Positions 14,514 to 22,416 of a stretch of 23,509 nt of DNA are shown one piece after another. Origin of the DNA: Verrucomicrobiota bacterium. Lineage in GTDB: Bacteria; Verrucomicrobiota; Verrucomicrobiia; Chthoniobacterales; JAFAMB01. The notes under the pieces are model-generated. The model was given only the letters and a program-made list of their open reading frames with translations. It did not search any database and was not told where the DNA came from. The DNA lies in contig JAFAVN010000168.1 in assembly GCA_019242435.1 (NCBI GenBank), forward strand, positions 1 through 23,509, read 5' to 3'. The position numbers and the translations under genes are program-made. How positions within the stretch are numbered: position 1 is the stretch's first letter; every line of letters begins with the position of its first letter.

Positions 14514-16445
14514 CTACCGTTCCGCAGTTGTCCGCGTTTGGCCGTTCATGTGTTGATCCAGGAACTTCTCCATGGCGCTATAGAAATCGAACTGGTTTTC
14601 CTGGTTACTGAAGCCATGTCCCTCATTCTGCTTCACCATGTACTCCACGCTGATGCCTCGCTTTCTTAGCGCTGACACGATCTGATTTGATTCATTAACG
14701 TTGACTCGCGGATCGTTCGCACCTTGCGCCACGAAGAGAGGAGTCCGGATTTTATCAGCATTTAATGCAGGTGAATGCGTTTCCAGCCAGTTTTTATCCT
14801 TCTGAGGATCGCCGATCATGACATGCATCATGTCCAACCCCTGCTTCCAATAGGGAGGGATGGTGTTCAAGAAAGTTAGCAGGTTAGAGACGCCAACATA
14901 ATCAACCGCAGCGGCGTAAAGATTTGGCTCTTTGACCACGGCCTCCAATGTTGCGTAACCACCATAACTGGCGCCGTAAATAGCGACTCGGGACGGGTCA
15001 GCAATCCCTTGGTCGATAAGCCAGCGCGTTCCATCAGTGACGTCGTCCTGCATGGTGCCTCCCCACTGTTTGAAGCTCAATTCCCAGAATTTCCGGCCGT
15101 AACCGGTAGAGCCGCGATAGTTCGGCTGAAACACAGCATAACCGCGGTTCGCCAAAAATTGGACTTCCGGGTTAAAACCCCATTGGTCTCGCGCCCACGG
15201 GCCGCCATGCGGATTAACAATGACAGGAAGATGCTTTGGCGCGCGTCCTTTTGGCAGCGTCAGATAGCCATGGATGGTTACACCGTCCCGAGCCTGGTAC
15301 TCCACTGGTTTCATTTCCGTCATCTGGCTTTCTTGTATCCAGGGCCCAAGGTCATCCAACTTCCGCAAAGCTCCCGAGTCGACGTTAAAAAGGTAGTATG
15401 AACCCAGGGTTCGATCGCTGCTGGTAAGGACGACATAGTTCTCTTCCGGACGATCAGCGCCGGTGCGAGATACCTGGTAGCCGGGAAGCTCGGTTTGCAG
15501 TTTCTGGTAAGCGTCCTCGGTTTTTTTGTCTAAGAATTTGATCTCCGGCTTCCAGTCTGTGTAGGTAACCAGAGTCAGCACTTTACGCTGTTTGGAATAG
15601 CCAATGTGGGAAACATCAACATCCGCATTTTCATAGATAGTGCGGACTTCTTTGCCGGTTTCCGGATCGAGTTCCACGGCGGCAGACTTATCTCGCCCGA
15701 TATTCGAAATCCCATACAGATGTTTGTTATCGAAACTGAAACACTCTGGATCGAAACTCTCCTTGAAATTTGTTGTTAAAACAGTTTTCCAGGCATCCTT
15801 CTCCGTTGCCCGATACAGCAAACTAGTATTGACACCATCCGTTGTGGTTGCCGCGCGAATCCGTCCATCCCAGTCAGTGATCCAGGAGCTGATATTCCCG
15901 GGGTTCTGGGCGACTAACTCGAGTTTGCCCGTCACCACATTCAGGAGATAAGCATCGAATACCTCCTTATTTCTCTGATTTGTTTCGATCAAAATCTGGT
16001 CCGGCGTGTCCTCCAGATCATCGATTACCGAGACTTTCACTCCAGGAAATGGAGTCAGCTCCTTGGGTTCGCCACCCGTCCGGGCAATGGCAAACAGATG
16101 ATAATTTTCGTCCCCGCCGCTATCTTTCTCGAATAAAACCGTATCGTTGCCCTTCCAAGCTACTCCGCCCAAGTCCCGGTCGGTAACAGAGGTTAGCCGT
16201 TTCGGCACACCACCGGCTGTGTCTTCAACCCAAACATTTAACCGATCGTTCCATGGAGCTAAGAACGCGAGATATTTGCCGTTGGCGGAGAGTGTATACT
16301 CGGCCGCCTTTGGAATCCGAAAGAAGTCTTGTAAAGGAATCTTAGGCGGCACGCTTTCCTCAGCGTGCATCGTTCCGATATTGGCAAGGAAACAGATACA
16401 GATGGAAAGCGTGGACTTAAACAAGGGAGATTTCGAGGCGTACAT
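14514..16445 (-). CDS. S9 prolyl-oligopeptidase-family exported serine peptidase (second copy)
   Basis: A 643-residue serine peptidase of clan SC, family S9 (acylaminoacyl-peptidase/dipeptidyl-peptidase-like), cutting short peptides. A signal peptide covers about residues 1-28 (hydrophobic STLSICICFLANIG, cleavage near MHAEE), so it works outside the cytoplasm. Residues ~45-370 form the beta-propeller, with blade-like repeats (RLTSVTDRDLGG, SDRTLGSYYLFNVDSG). The alpha/beta-hydrolase domain begins near 385 with IHGYLTLPKG and VNPHGGPWARD. The catalytic triad is Ser493 in GASYGGYA, Asp578 in GANDPRVN and His610 in NEGHGFSN. It is a close paralog of the next gene upstream in the operon, only 9 bp away, so the pair arose by tandem duplication. 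A DNA palindrome follows its stop. Confidence 0.95.
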   Translation of the reverse strand: MYASKSPLFKSTLSICICFLANIGTMHAEESVPPKIPLQDFFRIPKAAEYTLSANGKYLAFLAPWNDRLNVWVEDTAGGVPKRLTSVTDRDLGGVAWKGNDTVLFEKDSGGDENYHLFAIARTGGEPKELTPFPGVKVSVIDDLEDTPDQILIETNQRNKEVFDAYLLNVVTGKLELVAQNPGNISSWITDWDGRIRAATTTDGVNTSLLYRATEKDAWKTVLTTNFKESFDPECFSFDNKHLYGISNIGRDKSAAVELDPETGKEVRTIYENADVDVSHIGYSKQRKVLTLVTYTDWKPEIKFLDKKTEDAYQKLQTELPGYQVSRTGADRPEENYVVLTSSDRTLGSYYLFNVDSGALRKLDDLGPWIQESQMTEMKPVEYQARDGVTIHGYLTLPKGRAPKHLPVIVNPHGGPWARDQWGFNPEVQFLANRGYAVFQPNYRGSTGYGRKFWELSFKQWGGTMQDDVTDGTRWLIDQGIADPSRVAIYGASYGGYATLEAVVKEPNLYAAAVDYVGVSNLLTFLNTIPPYWKQGLDMMHVMIGDPQKDKNWLETHSPALNADKIRTPLFVAQGANDPRVNVNESNQIVSALRKRGISVEYMVKQNEGHGFSNQENQFDFYSAMEKFLDQHMNGQTRTTAER

Positions 16446-16454
16446 CTGTGAAGA

Positions 16455-18347
16455 TCAGCTTTTAGCTGGTTCGGACTTTAAATGTTGGGCCAGGAACTTT
16501 TCCATGGACTCATAAAAATCAAAGCGGTTTTCTTCGTTACGAAAACCATGGCCTTCGTTGTCCTTTACCAGGTATACCACCTCGACGCCGCGTTTTCGTA
16601 AGGCCTCAACGATCTGATTTGATTCATTAATATTGACCCGCGGATCCTTGGCTCCCTGTGCCACAAAAAGCGGCGCCCGGATCTTCTCGGCATTCAGTGC
16701 CGGCGAATGTTCCTCAAACCAGGACTTATCCTTTTCAGGGTGGCCTACCATTTCGTAAGTCATTTCCAGAAACGGCTTCCAGTAGGGCGGAATGGTTTGT
16801 AGAAACGTAAACAGATTAGAGACGCCAACGTAATCGACTCCGGCGGCATACAGGGTGGGATCTTTTGCCAAGCCTTCAAGAACTGCGTAACCACCATAGC
16901 TTCCGCCATAAATTGCGATGCGCTTGGGATCCGCGACTCCTTGGTGAATCAGCCAATTAGCGCCATCGGTAATATCGTCCTGCATCGTTCCACCCCATTC
17001 CTTAAAGCCGAGTTCCCAGAATTTCCGGCCGTACCCCACCGAGCCGCGAAAGTTCATCTGCAGGACGGCGTAACCGCGATTGGCCAGAAATTGAACTTCC
17101 GGATTAAAGACCCAACTGTCCCGGGCCCAGGGACCTCCATGGGGATTGACCACCACAGGGAGCTTTTTTGCCGCTTTTCCCTTCGGCAGGGTCAGGTACC
17201 CGTGGATGGTTAATCCGTCTCGAGCTTGGTACTGGATCGGCTTCGTCTCGCAGAGGTCCTCTTCTCGAAGCCACGGCGCTCGGTCGCCCAACTTACTCAA
17301 CTCATGAGTTGTGGCGTCATACAGATAAAAAGTTCCTTGGGTGCGGTCGCTCATGGTGCGGATTACAAACACATTTTCATCGTCATTTTCAGAAACAATG
17401 AACACCTCGTAGTCCGGCAACCATTGTTGTAATTCGAGAAACAATCGCTCGGTTTGAGTATCGAAAAAATGATGTTCCGTCCTCCAGGTCGTGTAAGCAG
17501 CATGAGTCAGGACCTTGCGTTTTCGCGAAAAACTCAAGAACGAGACGTCGACCTCTGGGTGTTCGAAGATGACTTGAGTTTCTTTCCCGGTCTCGGGAGC
17601 AAGTTCAACAGCCGCTGCCTTGTCTCGCCCCAGATTGGATGTGCCGTAAAGACGCTGGTTGTCGAAACTAAAAAACGACGGCGAGAATGACTCTTTGAAA
17701 TTGGTCGTCAAAATTGTTTTCCAAGGATCGGCCTCTGATTGGCGATAAAGTAAGCCGGTATTAACGCCGTCAGTGGTAGTGGCAGCTCTAATCCTGCCGT
17801 CGTGATCGGTAACCCAATCCGCAACATTGCCCGGGTTTTCGGCCGCCAGCGTTATTTCACCGGTCTCGACATTCAGCCGGTAAGCATCAAAAATTTCTTT
17901 TTGCCGGCGATTCATTCCGATGATCACTTCCCTCGAGTTTTCAGGCAGATCATCAATCATCCGGGTCTGAACATTATCGAATGGGGTGAGGTCTCGCACA
18001 TTTTTGCCGTCCCGGCTCGCCACAAAAAGATGGAAATTCTCGTCCCCGCCGGAATCTCGGATAAATAGGACATATTGGTCCGTCTTCCAAAAATACCCCG
18101 CAATGTCGCGATCCGTTACATTGGTCACGCGTTGAGGATCACCGCCTTTCCGGGGCTGCACCCAAACATTCAACCGGTTTTCATGAGGACGGAGAAAGGC
18201 GAGATATTCCCCTGAGGGTGACACTTGATAATAAGTAGTTTCAGGGTTGCGAAAGAAATCCCGGAGCGGGATCAGAGGCGGTTCTTGAGTAAAAGCAATA
18301 GGTAGAGATGACATGCAGAGAGAAAAGACTGAAGGCTGCTGTTTCAT
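16455..18347 (-). CDS. S9 prolyl-oligopeptidase-family exported serine peptidase (first copy)
   Basis: First gene of the tandem S9 pair. From the ATG at 18347 it has 630 residues. The N-terminus MKQQPSVFSLCMSSLPIAFT looks like a short signal peptide, cleaved near FTQEP. The propeller domain is followed by the hydrolase domain, with GGSYGGYA (Ser483 from this start), GAKDPRVN (Asp568) and NEGHGFRN (His600) as the triad. An in-frame ATG at 18392 would add 15 arginine-rich residues but would place the GTTCGC/GCGAAC palindrome inside the coding region and put a charged stretch before the signal peptide, so 18347 is preferred. It matches its downstream paralog over the whole length, most closely in the last ~250 residues. 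It is divergent from an ArsR-type regulator 159 bp away, which may control it. Confidence 0.94.
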   Translation of the reverse strand: MKQQPSVFSLCMSSLPIAFTQEPPLIPLRDFFRNPETTYYQVSPSGEYLAFLRPHENRLNVWVQPRKGGDPQRVTNVTDRDIAGYFWKTDQYVLFIRDSGGDENFHLFVASRDGKNVRDLTPFDNVQTRMIDDLPENSREVIIGMNRRQKEIFDAYRLNVETGEITLAAENPGNVADWVTDHDGRIRAATTTDGVNTGLLYRQSEADPWKTILTTNFKESFSPSFFSFDNQRLYGTSNLGRDKAAAVELAPETGKETQVIFEHPEVDVSFLSFSRKRKVLTHAAYTTWRTEHHFFDTQTERLFLELQQWLPDYEVFIVSENDDENVFVIRTMSDRTQGTFYLYDATTHELSKLGDRAPWLREEDLCETKPIQYQARDGLTIHGYLTLPKGKAAKKLPVVVNPHGGPWARDSWVFNPEVQFLANRGYAVLQMNFRGSVGYGRKFWELGFKEWGGTMQDDITDGANWLIHQGVADPKRIAIYGGSYGGYAVLEGLAKDPTLYAAGVDYVGVSNLFTFLQTIPPYWKPFLEMTYEMVGHPEKDKSWFEEHSPALNAEKIRAPLFVAQGAKDPRVNINESNQIVEALRKRGVEVVYLVKDNEGHGFRNEENRFDFYESMEKFLAQHLKSEPAKS

Positions 18348-18355
18348 AACATACG

Positions 18356-18375
18356 GCGTTCGCCGACGCGAACGC
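18356..18375. promoter_or_regulatory. Candidate operator 1 (S9-proximal palindrome)
   Basis: A perfect inverted repeat with 8-bp arms, GCGTTCGC - CGAC - GCGAACGC, centred at 18365.5, eight bases before the ATG of the first S9 peptidase gene. Its half-site GTTCGC/GCGAAC recurs in a second palindrome at 18453-18470. A bound protein here would sit over the S9 leader. Confidence 0.6.
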
Positions 18376-18452
18376 GGCAGGCGACCAATCAAAACCGACG
18401 CGCAACCTTCCGCAACCGGGGTTTAATGTCTCCGCGTTCATCCGCGGTCGCT

Positions 18453-18470
18453 GTTCGCTGATATGCGAAC
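18453..18470. promoter_or_regulatory. Candidate operator 2 (ArsR-proximal palindrome)
   Basis: GTTCGC - TGATAT - GCGAAC, an inverted repeat with exactly the same half-site as the palindrome at 18356-18375, centred 96 bp away and 36 bp before the ArsR start codon. The shared half-site in a divergent promoter region points to autoregulation by the ArsR-type protein together with control of the S9 genes. Confidence 0.6.
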
Positions 18471-18506
18471 CGTTGAAGGCGCTGGGCGGTGTGTTTATTT
18501 TTAACC

Positions 18507-18842
18507 ATGCGCCTGCCGCTACATCCGGCCAAAAACCAGATTACATTACCTAATGTTCTTTTTGCTTTGAGTGATCCGACCCGTCTGCGGATTGTCAAAG
18601 CGATTGCTCAAAACGATGAGATTAACTGTTGCGACGTTGAGCTCAATCTGAGCAAGTCGACTGCTTCGCGGCATTTCAGGGTTCTCCGGGAGGCTGGTAT
18701 CATTCGGATGGAACCTCAGGGGATCGTTTGTCTCAATTCATTGAGGCGGGAAGACTTGGACGGGTTGTTTCCTGGGCTGCTCGACTTAGTTTTACAGGCA
18801 ATGGAGTCAAATCGGGCCCGTAAACTGACGCGGAGCCGATAA
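18507..18842 (+). CDS. ArsR/SmtB-family transcriptional regulator
   Basis: A 111-residue winged-helix protein from the ATG at 18507; a GTG at 18489 would add six residues. It has the ArsR-family layout: VLFALSDPTRLRIVKAI, recognition helix region LSKSTASRHFRVLREAGII, then the wing ending in NSLRREDLDGLFPGLLDLVL. Members are usually homodimeric repressors released by metals, thiol oxidation or other small signals. A Cys-Cys pair (INCCDVELNL) just before the recognition helix recalls the metal-thiolate position of ArsR (ELCVCDL), so a thiol or metal input is possible, but the motif is incomplete. The gene faces away from the S9 peptidase pair, with two palindromes sharing a half-site between them. 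The stop TAA (18840-18842) merges into a six-A run. Confidence 0.92.
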   Translation: MRLPLHPAKNQITLPNVLFALSDPTRLRIVKAIAQNDEINCCDVELNLSKSTASRHFRVLREAGIIRMEPQGIVCLNSLRREDLDGLFPGLLDLVLQAMESNRARKLTRSR

Positions 18843-18895
18843 AAAACGCTCGTGGCGCCCTGAAGCATTCCGGTCCGTTCCCGGTCTTGAGGCGC
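18841..18895 (-). terminator. Possible terminator of the PAS-SpoIIE gene
   Basis: On the minus strand an imperfect stem (18895-18886 with 18865-18855, GCGCCTCAAG against CTTCAGGGCGC) precedes a T6 run (18846-18841). About eight nucleotides separate stem and T-tract, so it is not a textbook terminator. Confidence 0.3.
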
Positions 18896-18913
18896 GTTCC
18901 GAAGTTACCTCCT

Positions 18914-20173
18914 TCACGGCGCTCTCACCCGTTCCACGGCGACCATACAGACGTCGTCGTCGAAGCTCTCATGGGAAGAGAAACGGCACACATCGCTCAC
19001 AATGGCAGCCAGAAGCTGTTCCAAGGGAAGCGCGGCAAACCGGTTCAAGCTCGACAAGAGGGCGGGTTTGCCGAATTCTTTGCCTTCCGGTGATTCCACC
19101 TCATAGATGCCGTCAGTGAAAAGGATCAGGCAATCATCTGGCTCAAACGGACAGCTGAAAGTCGAGTAGGCGATCTCGTCGAAAAGACCTAAAGCGGGGC
19201 CCACTTTGGCCTTGTCATTAGTAATCGGCTCTGCCCTGCTTACCGAACGCCGGACCCGGACGGGGACGGGGTGAGCGGCGTTTGCGAACTGTGCTTCTTT
19301 CCCATTCGTATCCACGATCAAATAGAAAGCAGTGGCCACGAAGGGTTCATCAACCCGTTCGAGGATGGCTCGCAGGCGCAAGTTAAGGGCGCTGAGAAAC
19401 CCTCCTGCATTCGACATCACCAGCCGGAGCTCTTCCAATAGTGCCCGGATAATTGCGGTAATCAGTGCCGCCCGCAAACCGTGTCCCATCACGTCGCAGA
19501 TAAAAATGCCGACCCGAGTCGGGGATAGGGGAAAGAAATCAAAAAAATCGCCGCCTACCGCCGCTGCGGCTCGATAATAGTGCGCGAAACGAAAAGGGGG
19601 ACGGCCAGAAAATTCATAGGGCTTCAGCGCCGGATACTCCCGGGGCAAAAGCGCCAGCTGAACATCGCGCGCCATGCGTAAATCGGCTTCGAGTTGAGCG
19701 TTCTTTGCTTTTAGTTCTGCCGTGGTGTCTCGGAGCCGATTCCGTTCCTCTTCCAGAGTATCCTCGATTTTCTTTACTGCCGTAAAATCGCGGTTGATTC
19801 CAAAAATGCCGATGATTTCACCCGCAGAATTCCGGAGAGGCAGTTTACTGGTATAATCCCAAGTAACCCTGCCGCTGGGATAGACCAGTTTCTCAATCTT
19901 GCCGATCAGAGGGATGCCGGTAGCGATAACGCGCTTTTCGTCAGCGGCTGCTTCTTTGGCGGTCTCTTCAGACCAGAAGTCGAAGTCAGTCTTACCGATC
20001 AGTTCGCTCGGGCTTTGCACGCCCATGAAATCGGCCACTGCCCGGCTCGCGCAAAGGAATCGGCCTCCTGTGTCTTTAAAGTAGATCTGGTCGGTCGCGT
20101 TCTCGAGTAGAAAAGCGAACAACTCCTGTCTTAACAAATTATCCTCCGGACCGTGGGCGAATGAATCTTTCAC
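18914..20173 (-). CDS. PAS domain-SpoIIE (RsbU-type) protein phosphatase
   Basis: A 419-residue cytoplasmic signalling protein. Residues ~15-135 are a PAS/PAC domain (ENATDQIYFKDTGGRFL, then IGIFGINRDFTAVKK). Residues ~135-172 form a coiled-coil linker (EEERNRLRDTTAELKAKNAQ). The rest is a PP2C-type SpoIIE phosphatase with QLALLPREYP, VGGDFFDFF (Asp209), CDVMGHGLRAAL (Asp227), LFTDGIYE (Asp354) and FDDDVCMVAVE (Asp405-407), so the metal-binding acids are present. Such enzymes dephosphorylate anti-sigma-factor antagonists in partner-switching pathways; no antagonist or anti-sigma gene is seen nearby. The PAS domain, lacking membrane segments, would sense an internal cue. The start is GTG (20173), the only plausible one before the PAS domain. 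Confidence 0.95.
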   Translation of the reverse strand: MKDSFAHGPEDNLLRQELFAFLLENATDQIYFKDTGGRFLCASRAVADFMGVQSPSELIGKTDFDFWSEETAKEAAADEKRVIATGIPLIGKIEKLVYPSGRVTWDYTSKLPLRNSAGEIIGIFGINRDFTAVKKIEDTLEEERNRLRDTTAELKAKNAQLEADLRMARDVQLALLPREYPALKPYEFSGRPPFRFAHYYRAAAAVGGDFFDFFPLSPTRVGIFICDVMGHGLRAALITAIIRALLEELRLVMSNAGGFLSALNLRLRAILERVDEPFVATAFYLIVDTNGKEAQFANAAHPVPVRVRRSVSRAEPITNDKAKVGPALGLFDEIAYSTFSCPFEPDDCLILFTDGIYEVESPEGKEFGKPALLSSLNRFAALPLEQLLAAIVSDVCRFSSHESFDDDVCMVAVERVRAP

Positions 20174-20544
20174 GAGCCTGCGCTCAATCTAACGCGCCTG
20201 GTGGAAAGGTCACGATTAAAGTCGAATGAGCGGGAATGCCGTGGCGGTGGGTTCAACCTGTGGGTTCTGAAAGCCATGCTCAACGGGGGCGGCGACGAGG
20301 CAATCGATCTGGCGGCGGATTGAAAAAACGGCTCCGGAGGAGCCAGATCTTTATAGATCCCGAAATTCATACCGTACCCTACGGGACGGATCCAGGCTCC
20401 GCCTTCTTCCAGGCACTTTTTGCCAGGCTACGATCGATTGTCCCTCCAGGACCAAAGACCGGTGCCAGTCCGTTTTTTCAACAGCCTGGAGGGTGACGCT
20501 TTGCGAGCCTTAGGACGCGCTCCCTGAGAGCGATCGCTCCACCC
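20174..20544. other. Gene-poor spacer between phosphatase and ABC exporter genes
   Basis: No gene is supported; a 66-codon minus frame across 20170-20370 has no family features. The region is rich in inverted repeats: the terminator at 20323-20344, TTGAAAAAACGG (20320-20331) matched by CCGTTTTTTCAA (20470-20481), and CCCTCCAGG (20442-20450) matched by CCTGGAGGG (20485-20493). It may be a decayed palindromic element or a structured 3' untranslated region of the ABC transcript. Confidence 0.5.
20323..20344 (-). terminator. Rho-independent terminator for the ABC exporter transcript
   Basis: On the minus strand GGCTCC - TCC - GGAGCC (20344-20330) is followed by G and six T (20328-20323). It lies 200 nt after the permease stop codon, so the ABC mRNA would carry a long 3' tail, or a short unrecognised transcript may end here. 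Confidence 0.75.
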
Positions 20545-21327
20545 CTACAGAATCAATTTACGCCGAACCTGCAGGAATGAGAGCCAGCCTAGTGCGATAG
20601 TGAATGCTAACAGGGCGGCCAGATGAGACAACCCTTCGACCCAGTTCCATTCGCCCCAGCTGCTCATCTGTAGCAGCCGGACTCCGTGATAGAACGGTGA
20701 AAACTGTACTAGTACACTCAACCAAGAAAGACCGGTCAAAGGAAAAAAAACGCCCGACAAATAGTAGATGGGAGCAATTACAAATGAATAAACGGTTTGA
20801 AATTGATTGATATTGCGGACTAGGGAAGCGGATAGAAGCCCGATAGCTCCGCAGGGCAACGCCAACAACCCGCCAATGAACGGAAACAAAAGGCAGGCCC
20901 AGAGGTTCGGCACTAAGCCGAGCGCGAGTAGCACAAGGCCGGAACCAGTGGCCATGAGACCTGCGCGGATTGCCACCCAAATGAACTCACCAATGACGAT
21001 GTCGGGAACGCCAATCGCCGTGGTCAACATTGCTTTGAACACCGATTCGAAGGTCATCCGGATATAGAATCCGTAGCTGCATTCAAAGAAAGCGGTGAAC
21101 AAGGCAGTTGTTGCCACCATTCCCGGCGCCAGGAACTCCGCGTAAGTGCGGCCCCCGATGTGGCCGATAAAAGGGGATAGCCCGACTCCCAGCGAGGCGA
21201 GCACTAAGGCGGGATCTGCTAACGTCGGCGAAATGTTCGCGATGAAATCCTTGCGATATACTACCCAATTACGTACTGCTACGTGCCACGAGAGTCGGGC
21301 AGTGGTGATCAAGCTATTCATTTTCAT
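20545..21327 (-). CDS. ABC-2 type permease, NodJ-like
   Basis: A 260-residue inner-membrane protein with about six hydrophobic segments, the transmembrane half of an ABC-2 exporter. The start (WHVAVRNWVVYRKDFIANISPTL, cut here at 20 residues: see positions 14-36), the ALVLASLGVGLSPFI segment and the FLAPGMVATTALFTAFFECS segment match the NodJ/DrrB-like subgroup. Family members export lipo-oligosaccharides, polysaccharides, drugs or lipids; the substrate cannot be read here. Its ATG lies 14 bp inside the end of the ATPase gene, so the two are translationally coupled and form one exporter. No substrate-modifying genes lie beside it. Confidence 0.93.
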   Translation of the reverse strand: MKMNSLITTARLSWHVAVRNWVVYRKDFIANISPTLADPALVLASLGVGLSPFIGHIGGRTYAEFLAPGMVATTALFTAFFECSYGFYIRMTFESVFKAMLTTAIGVPDIVIGEFIWVAIRAGLMATGSGLVLLALGLVPNLWACLLFPFIGGLLALPCGAIGLLSASLVRNINQFQTVYSFVIAPIYYLSGVFFPLTGLSWLSVLVQFSPFYHGVRLLQMSSWGEWNWVEGLSHLAALLAFTIALGWLSFLQVRRKLIL

Positions 21328-22240
21328 CTAGTCCGTGCCCGGTCAGTTTCAAATAAACATCCTCGAGACTTGCGGGCCGTAGTTGGACAGCGCTTACATT
21401 AGTAACTCGTTGCAGCTCGGTGAGATCTTCAAACCGAGGCGCCCGGACACAAAACTGGCGCCCTTGCTCGAACGTCGCGGTGCCAGGGGGCAAGTTGGGC
21501 CGCAGTCGTATCTCTGTTTCGGCCGGAAAGTAACCGACGAACCCAGGCGCGTACTGCTGAATCAGCTCCTGTGGCGATCCCATGGCCATCACTCGACCTG
21601 CGTCCAGGATTACAATCCGATTACAGAGGAGTTCCGCTTCGTGCATGTAGTGTGTGGTAACCAGTACGGTCTTGCCTTCTTGTCGGTAACCGAGAACGCG
21701 TTCCCAGATCAAATGCCTGACAGTTGGATCTAGCCCGGTGGTTGGTTCATCCAGGATGAGCAGTTCGGGGTTAACCAACAATGCGCGAACAAAAGCAAGC
21801 CGGCGCTTCATCCCACCGGAAAGCGACCGGATTGGCGCATCCCGTTTGTGATCCAATGCCATGTGCGCCAACAACTGTTCGATCCGCTCGGTAGCCATTC
21901 CGCGCGGAAGTCCCACAAATCGGGCGTATAGCCGCATGTTTTCCAGAACGGTTAATTCCTCGTCCAAGGCGTTTTCTTGCGGCACGATTCCAATCCGAGC
22001 TTTGACCGCGCGAGGCTCTCGCTTTGGATCCAGACCGAACACCCGAAGTTCACCACCGGTCGGTGCAACCGTGCCGTATAAACAACCGATGAATGTAGAT
22101 TTTCCGGCGCCATTCGGGCCAAGTAATCCAACACACTCCCCGGCAGTTACTTCCAGATCGCATCCTCGCAGTGCGTCAAGCGAGCCGAAGCTTTTCATCA
22201 GGCCCTGCGCCTCGATCACTCTGGTCGCAGTCTCCGTCAT
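21314..22240 (-). CDS. ABC transporter ATP-binding protein, NodI-like
   Basis: A 308-residue ATPase that powers the exporter formed with the overlapping permease. All nucleotide-binding motifs are present: Walker A GPNGAGKST (41-49), Q-loop Gln88 in IVPQEN, signature LSGGMKRRL (140-148), Walker B LLILDEPTTGLDP (160-172) and switch histidine in TTHYMHEAELL (His197). The segment VRHLIWERVLGYRQEGKT and the ~70-residue C-terminal tail (ending in SLEDVYLKLTGHGLDENE) are typical of the NodI/DrrA subgroup. The ATG at 22240 is the natural start; no purine-rich ribosome site precedes it. Upstream lies the heptamer stop array at 22284-22346. Confidence 0.95.
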   Translation of the reverse strand: MTETATRVIEAQGLMKSFGSLDALRGCDLEVTAGECVGLLGPNGAGKSTFIGCLYGTVAPTGGELRVFGLDPKREPRAVKARIGIVPQENALDEELTVLENMRLYARFVGLPRGMATERIEQLLAHMALDHKRDAPIRSLSGGMKRRLAFVRALLVNPELLILDEPTTGLDPTVRHLIWERVLGYRQEGKTVLVTTHYMHEAELLCNRIVILDAGRVMAMGSPQELIQQYAPGFVGYFPAETEIRLRPNLPPGTATFEQGRQFCVRAPRFEDLTELQRVTNVSAVQLRPASLEDVYLKLTGHGLDENE

Positions 22241-22283
22241 CGGGGTAAAGGAGGGTGGGTGGAGGTCGCGGGCAAGTGGAAAG

Positions 22284-22346
22284 AGTGATTGGTAAGAGGT
22301 GAGAAATGATCGCTGAGACGTGAGAAGTGATTGGTGATTGGTAAGA
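22284..22346 (+). repeat. Nine-copy heptamer array with a stop triplet in every unit
   Basis: Nine 7-bp units in perfect phase with consensus N-N-T-R-A-N-N (typical units AGTGATT, GGTGAGA, GGTAAGA). Every unit has TGA or TAA at positions 3-5, so the plus strand is closed in all three frames three times within 63 bp. The minus strand shows no such series. It lies between the start of the ABC ATPase gene and the end of the unknown gene at 22417. Confidence 0.9.
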
Positions 22347-22416
22347 AGAGGCTCGCCGTTGAGCCGGCGGCCGCCGGAACAGATGACGAAGAGCCCACCT
22401 TAGTCCTGGGTCTCCA

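Noticed and set aside
14268..14669. 134-codon plus-strand open frame
   Set aside because: It runs across the palindromic element and antisense to the S9 gene, with no family-like composition.
20317..20493. Mobile element bounded by TTGAAAAAACGG inverted ends
   Set aside because: The 12-bp match is largely explained by an A/T run belonging to the terminator; interior arms do not pair well and no transposase or target duplication is seen.
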